Assembly (NCBI RefSeq): GCF_006874585.1
Contig: NZ_CP029761.1
Location: 3,235,001-3,299,000, forward strand
DNA length: 64,000 nt
DNA from: Sphingomonas sp. IC081
GTDB lineage: Bacteria > Pseudomonadota > Alphaproteobacteria > Sphingomonadales > Sphingomonadaceae
Direction of reading: 5' to 3'
Position 1 is the first letter of the stretch. Each line of letters begins with the position of its first letter. Positions 60,234 through 64,000 of the stretch are shown here, in pieces. Both the position numbers and the translations under genes were made by a program. Below the pieces are notes generated by a model that was not told the DNA's origin, ran no database searches, and saw nothing but the letters and a program-made list of their open reading frames with translations.

Positions 60234-62684
60234 TCAGAATTCCGCCGAGAGACGCAGGCCGTACGTACGCGGCGCGGTATAGCGTGCCACTGCAAAGCCG
60301 ATCGGCGAGGATTGCGGTGTCGCGATCCGGCGCTTGTTCTCGATGTTCTGGACAAAGGCACCGATGGAAAGGCCGCCATCGGACAGGCGCAGCGCCAGAT
60401 TGGCGTCGGTCAGCCAGTACGAACGGATCTTCTCGAAATCGAGATACTCGAATGCGCCATACTGCGAGGAGCGCCACGAGGTGTTGACCCCGGCAACCAG
60501 TTCGTAGCTGTCGCCGAGCGGCACGATCTGCTCGAGGCCCAGATTCACCGTCCATTTCGGCGAATAGAGCAGCGGACGGCCCGAACAGTCGAACGCGAGG
60601 ATCGCGGTGCCGTCGGTCAGGGTGTCGCCGGTGGCGCTCGACGGGCAGTTGATGTTGTTGCGCGGCGAGGCGGTGGTGAGCGTCAGCTGCTTGTACTCGG
60701 TATCAAGGTACTGGACCTTGGCCGAAAGCGTGGTGTTGTGCATGGGCTTGGCCATGAAATCGACGTCGAAGCCCTTGATGTCGGCCTTGCCCGCATTGTC
60801 GATCGTGTTGATCAGCACCGAGTCCGGCGAGACCGTGAAGTAGTTGATCTGCTGGTCCTTGTACTTCCAGTAGAACGCCTCGACGTTGAGCTGGATCTTG
60901 TTGTTGAAGAAGCGGTTCTTCGATCCGATCGTGTAGGCGGTGATGAATTCCGGCTTGTAGCTGGGATTGCCCTCGGAAAGCTGGAAACCGCCCGCGCGGT
61001 AGCCGCTCTCGACCGTGGCATAGAGCAGCGAATCCGGGGCCACGTCGTACTCGGCGCCCGCCTTCCAGGTCACCCGGCTGTAGCTGCCCGATTCGACCAC
61101 CGGGTAATACGTCTTCTGGATGATGCCGACACCGTTGGTCAGGTTGTAGAACTGGCCGTTGGGCTCGTCGGTGCTGCTGGCATCGATGAAGCCATTGGCG
61201 ATCAGCCAGTTCACCGTGTCGCCGGTGGAAGTGAAGTTCGGGAAGTGCGGCAGCGCGCCCGGATTGGCGCAGCCCGCCGCGAACGAGGCCGGCGGCGTCG
61301 TCGGCGGCAGGCCGCCGCAATAGACGATGAAGTTGTTGATGATGCCGTCGATCGACTTGTGGTCATGGGTATAACGCAGACCGCCGATCAGGCGGAACGC
61401 GTCGGTCAGGTGCGCGGTCAGCTGGCCGAAGGCCGCGTACGATTCGGTCTTGTGGGTATAGTGCTGGATCGGCAGCACGAATTCCTGGTTGTACTCGCCG
61501 GTGTTCTGGATCTTCTCGTTGAAATAGAAGCCGCCAACCACGTAGTCGAACATGCCCACTTTGCCCGCCAGACGGGTTTCGAGGCTGGCCTGACGGTCAT
61601 GCTCGTCGGTGTAGGCGGTGTTGAACGCCGGGCCGTAGAAGAAGCTGGTGGCATCGGCCTTGCGATAGGCGGGCAGCACCGTCAGCGTGCCGATGCCGGT
61701 ATCGAGCGTGATCTCGGCATTGGCGCCCCAATAGGTGTTGTCGGTCATCTGCTGGCGGTTCATTGCATCGAGGAAACCGAAGCCCGGCGCGCCCAGCGAG
61801 GTCTGGCGGAAGGCGTTGGCGGCATCGGTGTTGAAGCCCTCCGACTTGCCGAGACCCGATGCCGTGAAGGTGAAGCCCGATGCCCCCGGCGTGAACGAGC
61901 CGATATAGCTGCCCCCCGCGCCGACACCGCCGACGTGGGTGTAGTCGCCGCCCAGGCGCACGCTCAAGGTGTCGGTCGGCTCCCACAGCAATTGCGCACG
62001 AACGCCCGTACGGTCGAGATCGTCGCTGCCGTCCTTGTTGTAGCCGTCATGATACTGGCGGGTGCCGGCAACACGCAGCGCGGCGTTCTCACCGATGGCG
62101 AGGTTGGCATAGCCCTCGACGCTCACCGCGTCGTAATTGCCGGCCGAGAGCGTGAAGCCGCCCTTGTTCTGGCCCAATTGCGGGCGGTTGGGAATGATGT
62201 TGACCGCGCCGCCGGTGGCATTGCGGCCATAGAGAATGCCCTGCGGCCCCTTCAGCACTTCGACGCGGGCCAGGTCATAGAACGCCGCCCCGAACGCGCC
62301 CGCTGCACGCCCCAGCACGACGCCGTCGTAGCTCGGCGTCACGGCGGGATCGTTGTAGCTGGAGTTGGTGACGTTGCCGACGCCGCGCAGGAAGATCGAG
62401 GTGTTCGAGCCGCCGCCATTGGTGACGGTGAGCGCGGGAACGACCTTGTTCAGCGCATCGGCCTGGGTGACGCCCGACTGGATGAGATCGTCTCCCCCCA
62501 CCGCGTCGATGGCGATGCCCGCGCGCTGCATCGATTCCGAGCGGCGCTGGGCGGTGACGATGATGTCGCCGATGCCGCCATTGTCGGTGCTGGCCTGCGG
62601 CGCTGTCGCGCTATCCTGCGCCATGGCCGGTGCCGCCAGGACAATGGCAGACAGGCAGACGGATTCCAGAAGCCCTTTGCGCAC
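60234..62684 (-). CDS. TonB-dependent receptor
   Basis: The 816-aa outer-membrane protein starts at GTG 62684 with GGGAGGA upstream. It has a signal peptide (LLESVCLSAIVLAAPAMAQ), a TonB box-like stretch (IGDIIVTAQRRSESMQ), a plug domain (LNKVVPALTVTNGGGSNTSI, VEVLKGPQGILYGRNATGGA) and a 22-strand barrel ending in Phe (LRLSAEF). It belongs to the large sphingomonad set of receptors that import bulky or hydrophobic nutrients. The downstream sulfatase implies a sulfated substrate. First gene of the receptor-sulfatase-epimerase-LysR unit. Confidence 0.95.
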   Translation of the reverse strand: MRKGLLESVCLSAIVLAAPAMAQDSATAPQASTDNGGIGDIIVTAQRRSESMQRAGIAIDAVGGDDLIQSGVTQADALNKVVPALTVTNGGGSNTSIFLRGVGNVTNSSYNDPAVTPSYDGVVLGRAAGAFGAAFYDLARVEVLKGPQGILYGRNATGGAVNIIPNRPQLGQNKGGFTLSAGNYDAVSVEGYANLAIGENAALRVAGTRQYHDGYNKDGSDDLDRTGVRAQLLWEPTDTLSVRLGGDYTHVGGVGAGGSYIGSFTPGASGFTFTASGLGKSEGFNTDAANAFRQTSLGAPGFGFLDAMNRQQMTDNTYWGANAEITLDTGIGTLTVLPAYRKADATSFFYGPAFNTAYTDEHDRQASLETRLAGKVGMFDYVVGGFYFNEKIQNTGEYNQEFVLPIQHYTHKTESYAAFGQLTAHLTDAFRLIGGLRYTHDHKSIDGIINNFIVYCGGLPPTTPPASFAAGCANPGALPHFPNFTSTGDTVNWLIANGFIDASSTDEPNGQFYNLTNGVGIIQKTYYPVVESGSYSRVTWKAGAEYDVAPDSLLYATVESGYRAGGFQLSEGNPSYKPEFITAYTIGSKNRFFNNKIQLNVEAFYWKYKDQQINYFTVSPDSVLINTIDNAGKADIKGFDVDFMAKPMHNTTLSAKVQYLDTEYKQLTLTTASPRNNINCPSSATGDTLTDGTAILAFDCSGRPLLYSPKWTVNLGLEQIVPLGDSYELVAGVNTSWRSSQYGAFEYLDFEKIRSYWLTDANLALRLSDGGLSIGAFVQNIENKRRIATPQSSPIGFAVARYTAPRTYGLRLSAEF

Positions 62685-62821
62685 GATGATCCTCCCAAAT
62701 ATGCTGTGTTCTTGGCATCGGGCTAACCAAGCCGCGCTCCGGCGTCACACCGATTGTATCGATAGGCACGCATCCACAGTTCGGATTTGTCTGAAACCGC
62801 CGCCTCGCTAGTCCTCGATGC

Positions 62822-63961
62822 ATGACACGGGAGAGCATCAGCAGCATCGCCACGGCACTTGTCGTGGGCGGAGGGATCGGCGGCATGGCGACGGCCATCA
62901 GCCTTGCGGAGCGCGGCGTCAGGGTGGACCTGATCGACCTCGACCCGGATTGGCGGGTCTACGGCGCCGGCATAACCATCACGGGGCCGACCTTGCGCGC
63001 CTATCGGCGGCTCGGCCTGCTGGACGAGATCAAGCAGGCCGGCGCGATCACCACCAAGACGCGGCTCTATCGCTACGACGGCACGCTGATGCAGGTGCTG
63101 GACGAGCCGGTGATCGAGGAAGGCCTGCCGGCCACCGGCGGCATCATGCGCCCGGTGCTGCACCGGATCATGCAGACCCGCGTGAAGGCGCTGGACATCC
63201 CGGTGCGCCTCGGCGTGACCGTAACCGCACTCGAGAGCGACGATCAGGGTGTCGATGCGACCTTTTCCGATGGTTCCACCGACCGCTACGATCTGGTGAT
63301 CGGCGCCGACAGCGTCTTTTCCGCCGTGCGCGAACTGGCCTTCCCGCACATGGCCCCCGCCCAGCCGACCGGACAGGGCTGCTGGCGGATCTCGATCCGC
63401 AAACCGCCCGGCCTCAGCGAAAGCGAATTCTTCCTCGGGACCGATACCCCCTGCGGGATCACCGCATGCAGTCCCGACAACGTCTATATGTGGATGCTGA
63501 CCGCCCATGAGGAGCGCGAGCGCTTCATGGACGAAGAGGAACTCTACACCACCCTCAAGGAACTGCTCGCCCCGTTCGGCGGCAATGCCGGCTGGATTCG
63601 CGACAATATGACGCGCGAGGACTGGATCAACTACCGTCCGCTCGCCGCCGCCTTGCAGCCGCGTCCGTGGTCGAGCGGGCGGGTGGTGCTGCTGGGCGAT
63701 GCCGTCCATGCGACGACCCCGCACCTCGCCTCGGGCGCGGGCATGGCGGTCGAAAGCGCCATCGTGCTGGCGGAGGAACTCGCCGCTGCCGACACCGTGG
63801 GCAAGGCCCTCGCCGCCTATGAAGAGCGCCGCTTCGACCGCTGCCGCTTCATCATCGAGAGCAGCATCGGCATCGGCCGCCTGCAGATGGAGCATCGCCC
63901 GCCGCAGGAGCACGCGGCGCTGCTGGAAACCGCACTGGCCCGTCTGAACGAGCCGTTCTGA
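62822..63961 (+). CDS. FAD-dependent aromatic monooxygenase-like protein (UbiH/PHBH class)
   Basis: The 379-aa flavoprotein has the GxGxxG motif in ALVVGGGIGGMATAISLAER with an acidic residue ending the second strand (VDLIDLD), the DG-type motif in YDLVIGADSVFSAVR, and the GD motif VVLLGDAVHATTPHLASGAG. This fits group A flavin monooxygenases such as salicylate or 6-hydroxynicotinate hydroxylases. It is divergent from the TonB receptor gene, and a hairpin follows 9 bp after the stop. It could hydroxylate the product released by the sulfatase. Confidence 0.92.
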   Translation: MTRESISSIATALVVGGGIGGMATAISLAERGVRVDLIDLDPDWRVYGAGITITGPTLRAYRRLGLLDEIKQAGAITTKTRLYRYDGTLMQVLDEPVIEEGLPATGGIMRPVLHRIMQTRVKALDIPVRLGVTVTALESDDQGVDATFSDGSTDRYDLVIGADSVFSAVRELAFPHMAPAQPTGQGCWRISIRKPPGLSESEFFLGTDTPCGITACSPDNVYMWMLTAHEERERFMDEEELYTTLKELLAPFGGNAGWIRDNMTREDWINYRPLAAALQPRPWSSGRVVLLGDAVHATTPHLASGAGMAVESAIVLAEELAAADTVGKALAAYEERRFDRCRFIIESSIGIGRLQMEHRPPQEHAALLETALARLNEPF

Positions 63962-63969
63962 TGCCAAAA

Positions 63970-63995
63970 GGAAGGCGGGGAATTCTCCGCCTTCC
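63970..63995 (+). terminator. Probable terminator of the monooxygenase gene
   Basis: GGAAGGCGG (63970-63978) and CCGCCTTCC (63987-63995) form a 9-bp stem with an 8-nt loop, followed by TCGTT at the window edge, so the T run is only partly visible. Confidence 0.7.
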
Positions 63996-64000
63996 TCGTT

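Overview
The window is a 64-kb piece of a GC-rich alphaproteobacterial chromosome, most likely from Sphingomonadaceae (Novosphingobium or a close relative). The evidence is a sphingolipid-type serine palmitoyltransferase with its own acyl carrier protein (47.3-48.8 kb), a zinc-less DksA, GapR (DUF2312), DivK, DUF1244 and DUF3572 proteins, a large TonB-dependent receptor and a PEP-CTERM-like protein. I see no rRNA, tRNA, CRISPR array, prophage or intact transposase gene.

Layout. 0-13 kb: end of acnA, a Ser-rich surface protein, then a ruv region in which ruvB, ruvA and ruvC are separated by a low-GC membrane gene and by an opposite-strand GT22-type mannosyltransferase. Next come yebC, a CPBP protease, gapR, a chemoreceptor, pyruvate kinase and a LysE-type exporter. 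13-29.5 kb: yggS, a ThiE-like gene, ftsK, a Kef-type antiporter, a diguanylate cyclase gene broken by one missing base, a thioesterase, oligopeptidase B, aminopeptidase P, a cupin gene whose ribosome binding site lies in a 15-bp hairpin, and an EF-hand/response regulator/histidine kinase operon. 29.5-49.6 kb: a solitary AAA ATPase, an M1 peptidase, a HerA-like ATPase, a pabBC-aminotransferase-rluA-arfB operon, a 57-aa lipoprotein, an orphan SBP5 lipoprotein, PilZ and DksA proteins, a five-gene DUF3572/HAD/RidA/GDPD/acyltransferase operon, divK, and acp-spt.

49.6-64 kb looks accessory and catabolic: FMN reductase, extradiol-dioxygenase-like VOC protein, MHS-family transporter, PYROXD2-like FAD oxidoreductase, SDR, HxlR and LysR regulators, sugar-epimerase-type SDR, Tat-exported sulfatase, TonB-dependent receptor and a FAD monooxygenase. 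Together they suggest uptake, desulfation and oxidation of a sulfated, probably aromatic or lipophilic compound. The substrate cannot be read from sequence.

The most unusual finding is a pair of 268-bp elements without coding capacity (56336-56603 and 58558-58825). Each has perfect 31-bp terminal inverted repeats flanked by TA and exactly 202 bp inside. The two share a core motif but their arms differ in sequence while staying paired, so both fold into the same four-helix junction with no unpaired linker bases. Both sit exactly on the TAG stop codon of the neighbouring minus-strand gene. They look like IS630/mariner-type MITEs, or a mobile structured nucleic acid, of a kind I do not recognise as described. 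A second repeat family, made of three adjacent hairpins, occurs at 21.1 kb (with an 87-nt insert) and at 49.6 kb.
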